Below, piece after piece: positions 35,087-45,025 of a stretch of DNA of 64,000 bases. Position 1 is the first letter of the stretch, and the number at the start of each line of letters is the position of its first letter. A program made the translations under genes and the position numbers. Under the pieces are notes generated by a model. That model had not been told where the DNA came from. It saw only the letters and a list, made by a program, of their open reading frames with translations, and searched no databases. The DNA is from Anaerolineae bacterium (GTDB taxonomy: Bacteria > Chloroflexota > Anaerolineae > Aggregatilineales > Phototrophicaceae): positions 48,071-112,070 of the forward strand of contig JAJDXR010000053.1 in assembly GCA_022823165.1 (NCBI GenBank), written 5' to 3'.

Positions 35087-35650
35087 ATGGATATTCAACA
35101 CTTGGTAGACCGGATGGAAGATTTGATCGACGAGGGCCGTCACCTTTTCGGCACGAAGTATACGATGTTGGATGAAGAGCGCGCCCTGGAGATCATCGAT
35201 CAAATGCGGATATCGATTCCGGAGGAGATTGAGCGGGCGGCGCGCACGATCCAGCAGCGCGACCGCGTCTTGGCGGAAGCCAACGAAGAAGCCGCGCGGA
35301 TCGTCCAGCAGGCCAGGCAGCACAGTGAAGACTTGATCGACGATCAGGAAATGGTCAAACAGGCCAAGGTGCGCGCTGAATTCGTCATTGAGCAGGCCAA
35401 GATCGAAGCCCGGAAAATCACGCAGGAAGCCGACGAATACGTGTTGGTTCAACTCAGCGAGCTCGAGCAGCGTTTCGCGTACACCCTCGATGAGATCCGC
35501 AACGGCATACAACTGATGCAATACGAAGAGCCGGCCACGGTTGATGCGAATCCGGATATGCAAGGCGTCCAAGCGCCGCAAGACGATGGCAACGCTGAGC
35601 CAATCAGCTTTGACCGTCCGGCGCAAGCGCCTATGGGCAGCCGCCTCTAA
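35087..35650 (+). CDS. DivIVA-like coiled-coil protein
   Basis: 187 residues. The N-terminal ~45 (MDIQHLVDRMEDLIDEGRHL, then ALEIIDQMRISIPEEI) is followed by a long coiled coil (~50-140: ARTIQQRDRVLAEANEEAAR) and a Pro/Gln-rich acidic tail. The build resembles DivIVA/SepF-like or ATP-synthase-b-like scaffolds. There is no membrane segment. It follows coaD and precedes an intrinsic terminator. The ATG follows GGGGAGGGGGCG. Role unknown, perhaps a cell-pole or division scaffold. Confidence 0.75.
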   Translation: MDIQHLVDRMEDLIDEGRHLFGTKYTMLDEERALEIIDQMRISIPEEIERAARTIQQRDRVLAEANEEAARIVQQARQHSEDLIDDQEMVKQAKVRAEFVIEQAKIEARKITQEADEYVLVQLSELEQRFAYTLDEIRNGIQLMQYEEPATVDANPDMQGVQAPQDDGNAEPISFDRPAQAPMGSRL

Positions 35651-35702
35651 AGCATCGTCTGAAGCGTCACCTAAATCTTCATTAGCAGTTCATCCTCGAT
35701 AG

Positions 35703-35733
35703 CAGGCATCCTTAGCGGGATGTCTGTTTTTTT
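35703..35733 (+). terminator. Intrinsic terminator of the coaD operon
   Basis: CAGGCATCC-TTAGCG-GGATGTCTG (9 bp, one G-U) followed by TTTTTTT at 35727-35733. Confidence 0.85.
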
Positions 35734-35799
35734 GTCTTCAGCGCAAAACTGGCTATTATTCAGTCGATTACGCTTGCATTATCAAACTCGTATCGACCG

Positions 35800-38157
35800 A
35801 TGCGCTTGCTTTACATTACAATTGCGTGGGCGCTGGGCCTCAGCCTGGCGCGCGCCCTGCCTGAGATTGAGGCGCTGCATTGGATCGCGGCGCTTTTAGC
35901 CTGCGGGCTGGCGCTGGCTCTGACGAGATCCAGGCAACTGCCCGGCAAATTGCTGCTCTCGCTGCTGATAATGGCGGCGGGCGGCGCGCGGCAAACGTTG
36001 ATTCCGCGCGCTAGCGGCATCGCGGCGTTCAACGGCTTCAGCGGCACAGTTACCGGCCTGGTCATCGACGAGCCCCGTTACCGCGAAGACCGTGTGCAAT
36101 TCCGCCTGGAAGCCGAAACCATTTTCGTCAACGGCGCCACGACGCCGACGAGCGGGCTGGCGCTGGTGGAAGCCGATCGCGCTACAGCAATCGACTACGG
36201 CGACAGAGTGCGGGCGACCGGCGCCCTGGCCACTCCCGCTACCGGCGATACCTTCTCCTACGCTGAATACCTGGGTCGCCGCGGGGTATTCACCATCATG
36301 CCTACGTCCGGCGTTGATGTAGTCAGCAAGGGGCACGGCGACCAGGTATTCGCCCGCTTGCTGGAGCTGAAAGAGATCCTGCGGCGGGAGATCGCGGCCG
36401 CCTTGCCGGAGCCGCAATCGGGCTTGCTGACCGGCATCTTGCTGGGCGATGAAAGTGGCCTGCCCCCGCAGCTTAAGGCCGATTTCGCGCGAGTGGGCGC
36501 ATCGCACATCATCGCCATCAGCGGCTTCAATATGGTCATCGTAAGCGCCATTGTCATTCGCGCGCTGTCGGGCTTTTTGGGCCGCAAAAGCGCAGTGGTC
36601 CCTTTTAGCGCGGTGACGGTTATCGCCGTCTATGCGCTGTTTGTGGGCGCCAGCCCCAGCATATTGCGGGCGGCTTTGATGAGCAGCCTGCTGGTTATCG
36701 GCCGCCAATTGAAGCGCCGGGCATTCCTGCCCGCATCGCTGGCTTTGGCCACCTTGGTGCTCTCGATTCTCGATCCCAATGTCCTGCTCGACATCGGCTT
36801 TCAGCTGAGTTTCCTCGCCGTTCTGGGCCTCGGACTCTTTGCCGACCCACTGTCGCAGCGGTTGGCGGCGCTGCTCGAGCGTTGTCTGCCCGGGAAACTG
36901 GCGGCGCTGCTGCACAGCTTGCTCATTGAACCGCTGGTCGTTTCCATCGCGGCCCAAGTCGCCACACTGCCGCTCATCATCCTGTATTTCGGGCGCTTGT
37001 CGCTGGCAGCGCTGCCCGTCAACATGCTCATCGTGCCGGCGCAGTCGGCTGTTCTGCTGCTGGGGCTGGCGGCGGTCGTTTTCAGCGTCTGCGCGCCGGC
37101 GCTGGGATTGCTGTTTTTCTGGGCCGACGCGCTCTTTCTGTCCTGGACGATTTCGGTGGTGCGGGCCTTTGCGCGGCTTGAATTCGCGGATGTAGCCTTG
37201 ATACTGGACGGGCGTATCATTCAGTGCTTCTATGTTTTCTTGATTGGAGGAGCTATGGTTCACGCGGCGCGTCCACCGCTCTGGCGCCGCATCGAGCGCT
37301 TCATGCGACGCAACGCCGTTGTCGTGTCAGCCGGCGCCGCGTCCTGCGCATTGCTCGCGCTGATGGCGGCTATGCTGTGGAGCCGACCTGACGGGAAGCT
37401 GCATGTGTGGCTGCTTGATGTCGGCCACAGCAATGCGGCGCTTGTGCAGACGCCGGGCGGCGCGCAGATACTGGTCGATGGCGGCCCTTATCCGTCGCGA
37501 CTGCTGACTGCCATTGGAGATCGCCTGCCCTATTACGACCGCAGGCTGGAAATCCTGGCAATCACGCATCCGGATGAGTGGGACGTCGCTGCGCTGGAGA
37601 GTGTGCTGGAACGTTATTCCATAGGCGCGGCGCTGTATCATGGCCAGGAAAATCAAGGCGAAGCCTTCGGTCGAATCATGAAGCGACTGGCTCAAGCGCA
37701 GACGCCGCTGGTAGAGGCGCGCGCCGGCTACCGCCTGGAATTGGACGATGGCGTCACCATTGAAGTCCTGCACCCGCAATCCAGGCCCCGAATCACGGAC
37801 AAGCTGAACGACCATGTGCTGGTGCTGCGCGTGAGCTACGGAGACATAGCGTTTCTGCTGACCTCCGACCTCAGCGCCGCGGGGCAGCGAGAGATGCTGG
37901 CGCGGGGAATTTCGCCGGTGGCGGCTGCGCTGCAGATCCCGCAGCATGGCGCTGTCCGAGCGTTGGACGAGAACTTTGTGAAGAATGTTCAGCCGCAAGT
38001 CGCCCTGCTGCAAAGCGATGTCGCCAATCGCCGCGGCGATCCCGACCCGGATACGCTCGACTTGTTCAAAGGTTTGCACCTGCTTCGGACCGATGAGCTG
38101 GGGACAATTCATCTCTACACTGACGGCGAGACCTTAGATGTGGTTGGCAGCGAGTAA
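35800..38157 (+). CDS. comEC: ComEC/Rec2-like DNA uptake protein with degenerate metallo-beta-lactamase domain
   Basis: 785 residues. Two N-terminal helices and a DUF4131-like OB region, then the Competence domain with HIIAISGFNMVIV and GASPSILRAALM, ~8-10 membrane helices, and a C-terminal MBL-fold domain from ~525 (LHVWLLDVGHSNAALVQTPG, ILVDGG). The MBL metal motif normally ending THPDADH reads THPDEWD here, losing the second His-Asp pair, and the later HHGS motif is QHGA. The channel part should import single-stranded DNA; nuclease activity of the MBL domain is doubtful. Natural transformation would need further com genes not seen here. Confidence 0.9.
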   Translation: MRLLYITIAWALGLSLARALPEIEALHWIAALLACGLALALTRSRQLPGKLLLSLLIMAAGGARQTLIPRASGIAAFNGFSGTVTGLVIDEPRYREDRVQFRLEAETIFVNGATTPTSGLALVEADRATAIDYGDRVRATGALATPATGDTFSYAEYLGRRGVFTIMPTSGVDVVSKGHGDQVFARLLELKEILRREIAAALPEPQSGLLTGILLGDESGLPPQLKADFARVGASHIIAISGFNMVIVSAIVIRALSGFLGRKSAVVPFSAVTVIAVYALFVGASPSILRAALMSSLLVIGRQLKRRAFLPASLALATLVLSILDPNVLLDIGFQLSFLAVLGLGLFADPLSQRLAALLERCLPGKLAALLHSLLIEPLVVSIAAQVATLPLIILYFGRLSLAALPVNMLIVPAQSAVLLLGLAAVVFSVCAPALGLLFFWADALFLSWTISVVRAFARLEFADVALILDGRIIQCFYVFLIGGAMVHAARPPLWRRIERFMRRNAVVVSAGAASCALLALMAAMLWSRPDGKLHVWLLDVGHSNAALVQTPGGAQILVDGGPYPSRLLTAIGDRLPYYDRRLEILAITHPDEWDVAALESVLERYSIGAALYHGQENQGEAFGRIMKRLAQAQTPLVEARAGYRLELDDGVTIEVLHPQSRPRITDKLNDHVLVLRVSYGDIAFLLTSDLSAAGQREMLARGISPVAAALQIPQHGAVRALDENFVKNVQPQVALLQSDVANRRGDPDPDTLDLFKGLHLLRTDELGTIHLYTDGETLDVVGSE

Positions 38158-38167
38158 AAGCCGTAGA

Positions 38168-38186
38168 GGCGACTTGATAAGTCGCC
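38168..38186. repeat. Inverted repeat abutting hairpin element copy D
   Basis: AGGCGACTTGATAAGTCGCC, a GGCGACTT/AAGTCGCC stem, directly before copy D. It is a variant of the single GGGCGA...TCGCCC hairpins found elsewhere. Confidence 0.5.
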
Positions 38187-38355
38187 AGTAAGTGCGAGTA
38201 AGTAATGAGAATATAGGTACATCATCACAAAATAGCGAATTTCCGTGTTTGTGCGGGCGAGCCAAGGCTCGCCCCTACAACTTTCGACTATATTTTGAAC
38301 CCTGTAGGGGTCAGCCTTGGCTGACCCGATTCTGTGAAATTTGCATGACTTACTT
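38187..38355 (+). repeat. Hairpin element copy D
   Basis: Full-length, from AGTAAGTGCGAGTAAG to TTTGCATGACTTACTT, with both perfect hairpins (CAAG and CTTG loops). Unlike copies B and E, its flanks do not show the CACAGAG host repeat. It fills most of the gap between comEC and the next gene. Confidence 0.9.
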
Positions 38356-38415
38356 TGTTCCACTGCCCCTACGGCATGCGTTGTAAATGCGAATCGGAAA
38401 GGAGCTGGTTGCAAG

Positions 38416-38442
38416 AAGAGAGGGACTGCCGCCTCCTCTCTT
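38416..38442. terminator. Possible bidirectional terminator between comEC and an oxidoreductase gene
   Basis: AAGAGAGG and CCTCTCTT (8 bp stem, 11 base loop) between convergent genes; only short T runs follow on either side. Confidence 0.45.
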
Positions 38443-38463
38443 TAAGCTGTTTCCGAATTTGCC

Positions 38464-39666
38464 TTAGTAGCGAATATCAACATGCCGGCGCGAGGCGGCC
38501 GACTCCAGGATGGCGTCGCAGATCACAGCATTGCGATAGCCGTCGACGAAGGTTGCCCCGTAGGGCGCCACCTCATTGTCGTTGACGATGGCGTCGAAGA
38601 AATGGTGGAATTCGTGTACAAAGCTGTGCTCCCAGCCGATGATGTGCCCGTGCGGCCACCAGTTTTCCCAGTAGGGATGATGCGCCTCGGTGACAAGCAC
38701 ATTGTGGAAGCCCTGGGTGGTATCGGGATTCTCGCCCTTCCAGAAGACGTTCAGTTCGTTCATGCGTTCGAGGTTAAAAACTATGGAGCCGTTCTCGGCG
38801 TTGATTTCGAAGGAGTTGAAATTCTTGCGCCCTTGGGCGAAACGGGTGGCTTCGACTGTGCCGAGCGCGCCGCTCTCAAAGTCGAGCAGCGCCACGAAGC
38901 CATCATCGACATCGGACTTAACCAGGCCGCCGGCGCCGTCGGGCCGCTCGCTGATCCAGGTCTGCGCCAGGCCCGATACGGCTTTGGGTTCGCCAACCAG
39001 AAAGCGAGCCAGGTCGATGATGTGCGCGCCTAAATCGCCGAGGGCGCCGCTGCCGGCCGGTCCTTTCTGGAAGCGCCAGGTCGTCTCCATGGCGCGGTCC
39101 ATGCCCCACTCTTGCAAGTAGACGGCGCGCCAGTGATAGATCTGCCCCAGCTTGCCGCTTTCGATTAGCTTGCGCGCCTGCTGCACAGCCGGCACAAAGC
39201 GATAGTTGAAGGCGACCATGTGTTTGACGCCGGCGCTTTCGACCGCGTCCAGCATGGCCTTCGATTCTTCGGCGTTGCGCGCCAGCGGTTTTTCGCAGAA
39301 GACGTGTTTGCCGGCTTGAGCCGCGGCGATGCAGGGCTCGGCGTGGGCGTCATTGGGCCCGCCGTTGTCCAAGACATCAACCGCGTCATTGGCCAGCATG
39401 TCGCGCCAGTCGGTATAGGCCTTCTCGTAGCCGTAGCGCTGGGCGGCGGCGGTGACAGCGGCCTGGTTGCGCCCGGCGATGCCAACCAAACGGGGGATGG
39501 CCACCGGCGGATACATCATGTAGGGGATCTTCTTGAAGGCGTTGGTATGCGCCTTGCCCATGAAGGCGTAACCCACCATACCGATGCCGATTTCCGGCGC
39601 TTCGGCATCGCTGGCTTCAGCCGCCATACTGGTAAAAGTGCTGCTTACTTGCTTCTCGTCAGCCAT
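38464..39666 (-). CDS. Gfo/Idh/MocA family oxidoreductase
   Basis: 400 residues from the ATG at 39666, preceded by AGGAGACA. A Rossmann NAD(P) domain begins IGIGMVGYAFMGKAHTNAF near residue 27, and the catalytic motif HVFCEKPLARNAEES holds the EKP lysine around residue 125. The C-terminal domain has GALGDLGAHIIDLARFLVG. Members oxidise or reduce sugars, inositols or amino sugars with NAD(P). It is followed, in the operon sense, by nothing on this strand; a sugar-phosphate isomerase-type gene lies upstream in the same orientation, the usual partner. Confidence 0.93.
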   Translation of the reverse strand: MADEKQVSSTFTSMAAEASDAEAPEIGIGMVGYAFMGKAHTNAFKKIPYMMYPPVAIPRLVGIAGRNQAAVTAAAQRYGYEKAYTDWRDMLANDAVDVLDNGGPNDAHAEPCIAAAQAGKHVFCEKPLARNAEESKAMLDAVESAGVKHMVAFNYRFVPAVQQARKLIESGKLGQIYHWRAVYLQEWGMDRAMETTWRFQKGPAGSGALGDLGAHIIDLARFLVGEPKAVSGLAQTWISERPDGAGGLVKSDVDDGFVALLDFESGALGTVEATRFAQGRKNFNSFEINAENGSIVFNLERMNELNVFWKGENPDTTQGFHNVLVTEAHHPYWENWWPHGHIIGWEHSFVHEFHHFFDAIVNDNEVAPYGATFVDGYRNAVICDAILESAASRRHVDIRY

Positions 39667-39700
39667 TGTTTGTCTCCTGAGTCTCGGATTTGGAATAAAC

Positions 39701-39721
39701 GGGCGAGCCACCGGCTCGCCC
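39701..39721. repeat. Single hairpin of the dispersed family
   Basis: GGGCGAGCCACCGGCTCGCCC, followed by CTACGCG, between two codirectional sugar genes. It may act as an mRNA hairpin between them. Confidence 0.6.
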
Positions 39722-39785
39722 CTACGCGCCTTGGCGTTCAGCAAATCGTTGCCGTGCGACGGTATAATTGAGAGCTTTCGCAGTC

Positions 39786-40787
39786 CTATTCGTCGGCGAA
39801 GGCGGCGTCGAAAGCCAGCGCCGATGACGGGAAGTCGCTGGCTTTGACCCAGGCCGCCGATTCGGTGGCGCCAAATTCGCGGTCCATGCCGCTGTCTTCC
39901 CATTCGACTGACAAGGGACCTTGGTAGCCGGCGCGATTCAGGGCGCGGATCATGGAATCAATGTCCAGATCGCCATGGCCCGGTGAGACGAAATCCCAGC
40001 CGCGGCGGGAATCGCCGAAGTTGAGATGGGAGCCGAGAATGCTGCTGACCTTATCCAGCGTCACTTTCGAGTCTTTGACATGGACATGGAAGATGCGGTC
40101 AGCGAAGCGATCGATGAACTTCACCGGATCCAGCAACTGGTGGATGAAGTGGCTGGGGTCGTAATTGAAGCCGAAGGAGGGGTGCTGATCAAGGGCTTCG
40201 AGAGTCTTCTCGGCTGTGTAGATGTCATAGGCGATTTCGCTGGGATGGGCTTCCAAGGCGAACTTGACGCCCTCGGCGGCGAAGGCGTCCAGCACCGGCG
40301 TCCAGCGCTCGGCGAATTCTTGATAGCCGGCGTCGATCATTTCGTCAGATGTGGGCGGGAAGCGGTAGATCATGTGCCAGATCGGGCTGCCGGTGAAGCC
40401 GTTGACCACATCGACGCCGAAGGCCGCCGCAGCGCGGGCGGTGTTGATCATCTCCTGGGCGCAGCGTTCGCGCACGCCGTCGTCATCGCCGTCGCCCCAG
40501 AGGCGGTCGGGCAGAATGGCGCGATGCCGTTCGTCGATGAAAGCTTCGGCCACGCATTGGCCGACCAGGTGATTGCTGATGGAAAAATACTGCAAGCCAT
40601 GCCGCTCGAGCGCGTCATGGCGCGAGCGGATGTAGGCGTCGCTTTCCAGCGCCTTGTCCACTTCAAAGTGGTCGCCCCAGCAAGCCAGCTCCAGGCCATC
40701 GTAGCCGAAGCTTTTGGCTTTCTCGGCGATGGTCTCAAAGGGCAGATCCGCCCATTGTCCGGTGAATAAGGTAACAGGTCTGGGCAT
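39786..40787 (-). CDS. Sugar phosphate isomerase/epimerase (AP-endonuclease 2-like TIM barrel)
   Basis: 333 residues from the second ATG (40787), with AAAGG nine bases upstream; the ATG at 40796 overlaps the ribosome binding site. TIM-barrel metal motifs of the xylose-isomerase-like superfamily: [21 protein letters not shown] and ALEAHPSE, with SVEWEDSG near the end. It probably isomerises or epimerises a sugar derivative as a partner of the Gfo/Idh/MocA enzyme downstream. Substrate unknown; such pairs often handle inositol or keto-sugars. Confidence 0.9.
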   Translation of the reverse strand: MPRPVTLFTGQWADLPFETIAEKAKSFGYDGLELACWGDHFEVDKALESDAYIRSRHDALERHGLQYFSISNHLVGQCVAEAFIDERHRAILPDRLWGDGDDDGVRERCAQEMINTARAAAAFGVDVVNGFTGSPIWHMIYRFPPTSDEMIDAGYQEFAERWTPVLDAFAAEGVKFALEAHPSEIAYDIYTAEKTLEALDQHPSFGFNYDPSHFIHQLLDPVKFIDRFADRIFHVHVKDSKVTLDKVSSILGSHLNFGDSRRGWDFVSPGHGDLDIDSMIRALNRAGYQGPLSVEWEDSGMDREFGATESAAWVKASDFPSSALAFDAAFADE

Positions 40788-41139
40788 TTGAGGCATCCTT
40801 TCTATCGCAAGCTATTCAGGCGGTTCATCGCTTGCAAGTATAACGAGCAATTCCGAATCGTCCAGTACCGCCGGCGGTGGAGCAAAAGGAAATATGTTCA
40901 AAAGTCGTTGACAACCACGGCGCGGAGTGGTGAATATCGCGGATATAGTCCGCATAGTGAACAATGCGCAGATTTCTTCAACACATGGAACATTGAGAGC
41001 GCAGCGATTTCCTGTTCAGTAGGCGCGTTATTCACGTATTCGCCATTTCCACTTCTTCGGCTACCAAATGCTTGAAACATTCACAGTGAGATGTTACATT
41101 GCGATTCTTTCATTTTTTCAACGCCTAAAGTCTTACCAT
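40788..41139. other. Non-coding divergent region
   Basis: 352 bp between the sugar isomerase and the secreted FN3 protein. GGAGTGGTGAATATCGCGGA near 40924 recurs with one change near 9779, at the edge of the host repeat there, and is followed by a GCGGA-TATAG-TCCGC hairpin. No gene seen. Confidence 0.5.
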
Positions 41140-43350
41140 ATGCGCCGCGCAAAGCTTATGCTTATCCTGGTTATCTTCTGCGTATCCGTCCCTATCCACG
41201 CGCAACGGGAGCGATTGGCCCGCCCGACCAATCTCAAGTTCAGCGGCAACACCCTCACTTGGGACGCCGTGCCCAACGTCTGGCGCTACAATGTCCGTTG
41301 GCGCGCCCAAGGCGCGAATTGGCAGAGCGCCACCGTTTCTCATCGCAGAAGCCATTATCGCTTTACGCTGCTGCCGACGGATGTGAAGATCACCATGCGG
41401 GTTCGCGCCATCGCCCGCTCCAATTCCGACTATCGCAGCAGCTTATGGAGTCATAACTTCTCACTGACCCTGACCACAGAAGCGCCCACCGCGCCGCCCA
41501 GCCCGACCGAAACCCCCTTGCCCGTCCTGCCCCGTCCCAGAGGCTTCCGCCACAGTACCGGCCCCAAGTTTGTCTGGAATCAGATGACCGGCGCATCCGC
41601 TTTTGAAATCGCCTGGAAACAGCCGGACCAGCAAGAATGGGAATCGCTGATCATCGGCAAATCGCAGTTTCATTACACCATCCTCGGGCTTAAACCCGGT
41701 CTCCTCTACCATGTGCGGCTGCGCGGCCTGGCCGATGGCTTGGTATTCCAGCCCGAGGGCGCATGGTCTGGCGTATTGACCCTTACCTTGACCACGCCGA
41801 CTGAGACACCCACAACAACCGGAACGCCTGATATGGCATTGCCGGCCTTGCCCGCAACCGCCGATCTGCGGGTCGTTTCCGGAAGCACCGTCGCTTGGAA
41901 GCCCGTAGCCAATGCCTTCGAATACCGCTTGAGCTGGGTAAACCCTGATAACGAAGAAACCATCGTCAAGATCGGCCCCTCGCCCAAACCGCAATACATT
42001 ATCCCTGGCTTGGAAATCGGCGTCACTTATCAGGTTAAAGTCCAGACGATGGGCGACAACCAGACTTATCGCCGGCGCGGCGGCTGGAGCAAGATTATCC
42101 GCTTGACGCTGGAAGCACCGACCGATACGCCAGCGCCAACTGAGGCGCCCACCTATACGCCAACGGATACGCCTACGCCAAAGGACACTCCGACGGCTAC
42201 GCCCACTCCAATCGACACGCCAACGGAGACGCCTACGCCGACTGACACATCAACGGATACGCCTACGCCAAAGGACACTCCGACGGCTACGCCCACTCCA
42301 ACCGACACGCCAACGAATACGCCCACTCCAACCGACACGCCAACGGCTACGCCCACTCCAACCGACACGCCAACGGCTACGCCCGCTCCAACCGACACGC
42401 CAACGAATACACCCACTCCAACCGACACGCCGACGAATACGCCTACGCCAACCGACACGCCAACGCCGACCGATACGCTCACGCCCACCCTGGCTCCGCC
42501 GCCCGCGCCGACCGGTCTTGTCATTACTCGCTTTGAAGGCCGCACCCTCTATCTGGCCTGGGACCCGGCGCCGACAGCTGCCAGCTACGAGCTGAAAATA
42601 GGCGATTCCGTCTGGTTCGATATTGGCGCCTACACCGACCATGGCTTCCTGGGCCTGGAATCCGGCACGACCTACACCCTGTCAGTCCGCGCCAGGAACC
42701 GCGCTGGAGTCTCGCCGTCCGCTTCGATTGACGGCAGGACCCTGCCGCCCACCAACACACCTATCCCAACGAACACGCCGACGAATACGCCCACCAATAC
42801 GCCGACAAATACGCCTACCAATACACCCACCAGTACGCCGACGAATACGCCAACCGATACGCCCACGCCTGTGCCCACCGACACGCCCGTGCCGACTGAC
42901 ACGCCGCTTCCGACCGCCACGCCTTTGCCCACCGATACGCCCGTGCCGACCGATGCGCCTGTGCCCACCGATACGCCACCGCCCCGGCCTACGAAGACGC
43001 CCAAAGACGATGATGACGAATGCAGGAAAGACTTCAAACAGTGGACGGAGACCAGAAAAAACGGCAGATGCGATCAGTCCCGCACCTGCTGGAGCTCGAG
43101 CCGCGTATCCGGCAAATGCGACACCAACCACAGCCAGAGTTGCGGCGACTGGTCTAGCTGCCCTGAGCCGGCCTGCAATGAAGCTAGATATACGGGAGTT
43201 GAGACGCAAATCAGATACAACCACGATGACGATCATTTATGCTGGAAAGACGAGTACGAGCGCCGCTGGTGGCACAACGACTGCACCAACCAGCCTTACA
43301 CCGAGCGTTGGCGCTTCAAGCAAAGTCATGGGCGAGTGGAGTGTCCATAA
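41140..43350 (+). CDS. Secreted fibronectin type III protein with Thr/Pro linkers and Cys-rich tail
   Basis: 736 residues from the ATG at 41140, giving a clear signal peptide ([21 protein letters not shown], cut before Gln). Three FN3-like domains follow (first ~25-115, then ~145-225, ~245-325), each with [19 protein letters not shown] strands. A Thr/Pro linker of ~130 residues ([14 protein letters not shown] units) precedes a fourth FN3 domain (~480-560), a second TP linker, and a ~105-residue C-terminal region with about 10 cysteines ([31 protein letters not shown]). This build is typical of Chloroflexota surface proteins. Binding target unknown; the Cys-rich tail is likely disulfide-bonded. 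Confidence 0.85.
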   Translation: MRRAKLMLILVIFCVSVPIHAQRERLARPTNLKFSGNTLTWDAVPNVWRYNVRWRAQGANWQSATVSHRRSHYRFTLLPTDVKITMRVRAIARSNSDYRSSLWSHNFSLTLTTEAPTAPPSPTETPLPVLPRPRGFRHSTGPKFVWNQMTGASAFEIAWKQPDQQEWESLIIGKSQFHYTILGLKPGLLYHVRLRGLADGLVFQPEGAWSGVLTLTLTTPTETPTTTGTPDMALPALPATADLRVVSGSTVAWKPVANAFEYRLSWVNPDNEETIVKIGPSPKPQYIIPGLEIGVTYQVKVQTMGDNQTYRRRGGWSKIIRLTLEAPTDTPAPTEAPTYTPTDTPTPKDTPTATPTPIDTPTETPTPTDTSTDTPTPKDTPTATPTPTDTPTNTPTPTDTPTATPTPTDTPTATPAPTDTPTNTPTPTDTPTNTPTPTDTPTPTDTLTPTLAPPPAPTGLVITRFEGRTLYLAWDPAPTAASYELKIGDSVWFDIGAYTDHGFLGLESGTTYTLSVRARNRAGVSPSASIDGRTLPPTNTPIPTNTPTNTPTNTPTNTPTNTPTSTPTNTPTDTPTPVPTDTPVPTDTPLPTATPLPTDTPVPTDAPVPTDTPPPRPTKTPKDDDDECRKDFKQWTETRKNGRCDQSRTCWSSSRVSGKCDTNHSQSCGDWSSCPEPACNEARYTGVETQIRYNHDDDHLCWKDEYERRWWHNDCTNQPYTERWRFKQSHGRVECP
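42127..42480 (+). repeat. Tandem Thr/Pro-coding repeat
   Basis: About a dozen copies of a 30 bp unit (ACCGACACGCCAACGGCTAC and similar) encoding [10 protein letters not shown]; third codon positions vary between copies. A second, shorter run lies at about 42757-42993. Such runs change length easily by slippage. Confidence 0.85.
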
Positions 43351-43497
43351 GTAAAACAAACCAGCGCTCCCGGTTGTGGGCGCAATAGGGGGCGCTGGTG
43401 AAACTAGCCGCGAACGCAGGAGTTTGATTAAACGTTCGCGACAAGCAATACACTACCGAATAATCTGCGAGTTTATCAATTCTACAGCTTACCCTCA

Positions 43498-44994
43498 TTG
43501 GCGTCCGAGTGTTCGCAGGCCGCCTCGTTTCCCCATCCGCTCTATGAGAAGTACGTGCTGAAGCCCTTCTTTGAGGATGCGAAACAGTACTACTATGAAC
43601 CGATGCTGGCGGCCAACAGAGCGCATGCCGTCATGCTGTTTCGCTGCGGCGTCATCACGCGCGAAAACGCGGCCGCCCTGCTCAAGGCGCTGGCGCAGGT
43701 CGACGCGGCCGGGCTTGACGAGCTGGCTTACCGCTCGGGCGTGGAAGACTTGTTCTTCGCCGTGGAGAACCGGCTGATTGAGCTAGCCGGCGCGGAGTAT
43801 GGCGGCAACTTGCAACTAGCTCGCAGCCGCAACGATCTGGGTTATGCGCTGACCCGCCTGGCTTTGCGCCCGCCTCTGCTGCAAGCGGCGCAGGACTTGA
43901 TCAGCCTGCGCGAGCGTTTGCTGGCTTTCGCGCGGCGGCATCTGGAAACGCTGATGCCCGGCTATACGCATACGCAACCGGCGCAGCCGACTACGATGGC
44001 GCATTATATCGCCGGCATTCTCGCTTGTTTGGAGCGCGATACAGCGCGCTTGCGCTTTGCTTGCGCGACCAACAATCAGAGCCCCTTGGGCGCGGCCGCC
44101 TTGACCGGCACAGCCTTTCCTATTGACCGCGAACTCAGCGCGCGTTTGCTCGGCTTTAGTGATGTTCAGCTAAGCACTTACGACAGCATCGGCGCGTCCG
44201 ACAATATGACGGATGTGGCCGGCGCGCTGTCCACACTGGGCGTGAATCTGTCGCGGTTTAGCAAGGACCTGTTGTTCTGGGCCACGCAGGAAAGCGGCGC
44301 GATACGCATTGATGACAGCTTCCTGCAGATTAGCTCCATCATGCCGCAGAAGCGGAATCCGGTCGTGCTGGAGCATTTGCGCGCGCGCATCAGCCGCATG
44401 CTGGCGCAGGCGCAGGGAATCACGCTGCAATGTCATAATATCCCCTTCGGCGATACGCAAGACATTGAGGACGAGATAATCCCGCTGCTGTTCGGGTCCT
44501 TGGAAACGGCGGTCGAAATCTTGCAGCTTTACGGCGCCGTGGTCGATAGCCTGGGGGTTAATGTCGAGCACTTGCGCCAGCGCGCCATCGCCGGCTTCAC
44601 GACTGTCACGGAACTGGCCGATACCCTGGTGCGGGAAGCCGGCCTGCCCTTCCGGCAAGCGCACAGCCTGGTCGCGGCGCTGGTGCGTCACGCGCAGGCG
44701 GGGGGACTGGCGCCGACGGACTTGAGCGCCAGTATTCTGCGCGATGTGGCTGCCGACACGCTTGAGCTATCCATTGAGCTTAGCGAAGAAGCCTTTGCGC
44801 GCGCGCTGGATCCGCGGGCATTCGTCGAGGCGCGCGACTTGCCCGGCGGCGCCGCGCCGAGCGCTACGGGCGCTGTGCTGGAGGCGCAAGAAACCGCTGT
44901 CGGCGAAGATCGCTATTGGCTGGCAGACACGCGGGCAGCGCTGGCCGCGGCCGACGCCATGCTGGCGGGCGAGGTCGCGGCGCTCACGGGCTAA
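43498..44994 (+). CDS. argH: Argininosuccinate lyase-like protein
   Basis: 498 residues if it starts at the TTG at 43498. No ATG or clear ribosome binding site lies upstream and the open frame begins at 43432, so the start is uncertain. Family signatures: ARSRNDLGYALTRL, PGYTHTQPAQPTTM, and SSIMPQKRNPVVLEHLRA (the GSxxMPxKxNP motif). It would split argininosuccinate to arginine and fumarate. The N-terminus differs from standard ArgH (no MKLWGGRF), so it may be a paralogue acting on another substrate. No other arg gene lies nearby. Confidence 0.75.
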   Translation: MASECSQAASFPHPLYEKYVLKPFFEDAKQYYYEPMLAANRAHAVMLFRCGVITRENAAALLKALAQVDAAGLDELAYRSGVEDLFFAVENRLIELAGAEYGGNLQLARSRNDLGYALTRLALRPPLLQAAQDLISLRERLLAFARRHLETLMPGYTHTQPAQPTTMAHYIAGILACLERDTARLRFACATNNQSPLGAAALTGTAFPIDRELSARLLGFSDVQLSTYDSIGASDNMTDVAGALSTLGVNLSRFSKDLLFWATQESGAIRIDDSFLQISSIMPQKRNPVVLEHLRARISRMLAQAQGITLQCHNIPFGDTQDIEDEIIPLLFGSLETAVEILQLYGAVVDSLGVNVEHLRQRAIAGFTTVTELADTLVREAGLPFRQAHSLVAALVRHAQAGGLAPTDLSASILRDVAADTLELSIELSEEAFARALDPRAFVEARDLPGGAAPSATGAVLEAQETAVGEDRYWLADTRAALAAADAMLAGEVAALTG

Positions 44995-45025
44995 GCGCCG
45001 GCGGTCGCGAGCCCGCGACTTAGCC
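44989..45025. terminator. Hairpin across convergent stop codons
   Basis: GGCTAAG at 44989-44995 pairs with CTTAGCC at 45019-45025, with an inner TCGCG/CGCGA pair. The stem contains the stop codons of both the lyase and cytochrome c genes. A shared terminator is plausible, but no T tract is present. Confidence 0.45.

Noticed and set aside
42127..42480. CRISPR-like array of 30 bp repeats
   Set aside because: The units are directly adjacent with no spacers, are in frame and encode Thr/Pro linkers; no cas genes.
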